From positions 434,001 through 498,000 of the forward strand of contig NZ_FOKE01000004.1 in assembly GCF_900112065.1 (NCBI RefSeq): DNA of 64,000 nucleotides, in the 5' to 3' direction. This stretch comes from Cohnella sp. OV330 (GTDB lineage Bacteria; Bacillota; Bacilli; Paenibacillales; Paenibacillaceae). The translations under genes and the position numbers were made by a program. Shown one piece after another: positions 62,918-64,000 of this stretch (within the stretch, counting starts at the first letter, position 1; the number at the start of each line of letters is the position of its first letter). The notes beneath the pieces are model-generated. The model did no database searches and was not told where the DNA came from. It saw nothing but the letters and a program-made list of their open reading frames with translations.

Positions 62918-64000
62918 CGGCGTCCCTCCCGATCCACGAGCCAGGCGTCCAGCTGCCGCTGCTTCTCGGCGATGACGGCGTCCGCGCCCGCTTCCTTCAG
63001 CTTCTGGCGGTACATCGGAAGGACGAGCGCCGGGTCGAGCGCCCCTGTGTTGATCGCCGGCGCAAAGTCCTCGTCGACGCTGGCGACGGCGGCGATCTCG
63101 TTTTTCACCAGCTCCGGATCGAAGACGAAGCCAAGCGCCTTCGATTTGTCCGCCTCCGCATTGAACGCGCGGTACTGCTCCCACAGCTTGGAATCCTCGT
63201 TGCTCCACAAGTAAGAGTTCAACTGATTGCCGAACATCCACGACTGATTGAGATTGTAGCCGACCGTCTTGGCGTCCACGCCTTCCGGATAATCGATCTG
63301 CCCGTCGGGCTGCTTGACGTAGTGCTTGCCTTCGATGCCCCAATCGAGCAGGTTGAGCAAATACGGATCCGTATACAGCAGGTTCAGCAGCATCATCGCC
63401 TTTTCCGGGTGCCTCGCGTTTTTGGTGATCGCGAACATCGCGCTCGTCGTGTCCGCCGTCGTCGTATAGGGCTTGGTCAGCTCGACCGCGGTCATCGGCA
63501 TGCCGGTATTGCGGGAAGCCTGGATCTCGAAGCCCGGCTTGAGCGATTCGGCGAAGGCGAACGCCTTGCCCGCCTTGACCGCCTCGTACTCGCTGTCCTT
63601 GGACGCCGCCGCGTCCGGATTGAAGTATCCCGCCGCGTTCCAGGCATGCATCAGCTTGGCGCTCGCTTCGAATTCGGGCGTATCCGCCAGATTGACGACC
63701 CGAAGCGAACCGTCCGCGCGGGACAGTACCCCGGGGCCATCCCCCAGCATGTCGAACAAACCGTATTGCAGCACGAAAGTCAGCGGGCTTCGGTCGGCTC
63801 TGGCTTGCAGCGGCGCGATGCCGGGCTCGTTCTCCTTGATCTTGGCGAAAACGGGCGTCAGATCCGACAAGGCGCGAACCTGCGTCAAATCGATGCCGTA
63901 CTTGTCGACAAGGTCCTTGCGCATGACCAGACCCTTGCTGGAAGCGAACTCCTTGTTCGCGACGATGCCGTAGACGCTGCCGTTCACCTTGCCCGCCTCG
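62914..64000 (-). CDS. Extracellular sugar-binding protein (partial, N-terminus outside window)
   Basis: 362 codons are visible, running off the right edge. The start is not seen: the first in-frame GTG lies inside the protein (EAGKVNGSVYGIVANKEF). The pattern, including KGLVMRKDLVDKYGIDL and GMPMTAVELTKPYTTTADTT, is typical of LipO-like solute-binding lipoproteins of ABC carbohydrate importers. It overlaps the kinase gene by four bases, so the three are one operon. This order suggests that the binding protein and the two-component system act together. Confidence 0.9.
   Translation of the reverse strand, partial: EAGKVNGSVYGIVANKEFASSKGLVMRKDLVDKYGIDLTQVRALSDLTPVFAKIKENEPGIAPLQARADRSPLTFVLQYGLFDMLGDGPGVLSRADGSLRVVNLADTPEFEASAKLMHAWNAAGYFNPDAAASKDSEYEAVKAGKAFAFAESLKPGFEIQASRNTGMPMTAVELTKPYTTTADTTSAMFAITKNARHPEKAMMLLNLLYTDPYLLNLLDWGIEGKHYVKQPDGQIDYPEGVDAKTVGYNLNQSWMFGNQLNSYLWSNEDSKLWEQYRAFNAEADKSKALGFVFDPELVKNEIAAVASVDEDFAPAINTGALDPALVLPMYRQKLKEAGADAVIAEKQRQLDAWLVDREGRR

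Overview
The window looks like a chromosome segment from a GC-rich, endospore-forming Firmicute, most likely of the Paenibacillaceae (Cohnella or Paenibacillus type). Four things point there: spore genes (spoIIIA, splB, gerP, a YjcZ-type peptide); Shine-Dalgarno-rich genes with frequent TTG/GTG starts; a T-box leader on metG; and a left end with the gene order of the Bacillus subtilis yqh/spoIIIA block. The genus is an inference from content and style.

Left block (1-9.7 kb): mntR, yqhO, a yqhP-position gene and yqhQ face yqhR, aroQ, yqhT, efp, yqhV, spoIIIAA and a truncated spoIIIAB. An aspartokinase and a coiled-coil repeat gene sit inside this otherwise conserved order. From 9.8 to 17.5 kb come spore photoproduct lyase, a CcdA-type protein, a hybrid sensor kinase, metG with its T-box, and yidD. 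From 17.5 to 20.2 kb a gerPABCDE operon and an Hsp20-like gene diverge from facing sigma-K-like promoters, followed by a YjcZ-type peptide.

Middle (20-46.6 kb): a PucR-type regulator, a zinc-ribbon protein and a DUF1361 membrane protein. Then a glycogen operon, glgB-glgC-glgD-glgA, ending in a GH15 enzyme. Then an MCP, araA with AraR-like operators, a GH42 beta-galactosidase facing an AraC regulator, an eda-kdgK pair, a lipoprotein, a heterodimeric ABC exporter, lipoate ligase and an aldo/keto reductase.

Right part (46.6-64 kb): a long non-genic repeat locus, a nucleotidyltransferase and an RluA pseudouridine synthase. A nucleoside scavenging cluster follows (nucleoside hydrolase plus a BmpA/NupNOPQ-type ABC importer), then adenosine deaminase, a small alarmone synthetase, a TerC protein and a YfiT-type DinB protein. 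A small LytTR-like regulator has a CcpA (cre) site at its start. The window ends in a YesM/YesN two-component system with a truncated sugar-binding lipoprotein.

The most unusual feature is a set of three unrelated palindromic repeat families, at 38.06-38.24, 46.68-47.05 and 47.05-47.23 kb. All share a period close to 51 bp and all lie in intergenic space downstream of genes. One family keeps its hairpin through compensatory base changes. I know of no description of this arrangement.
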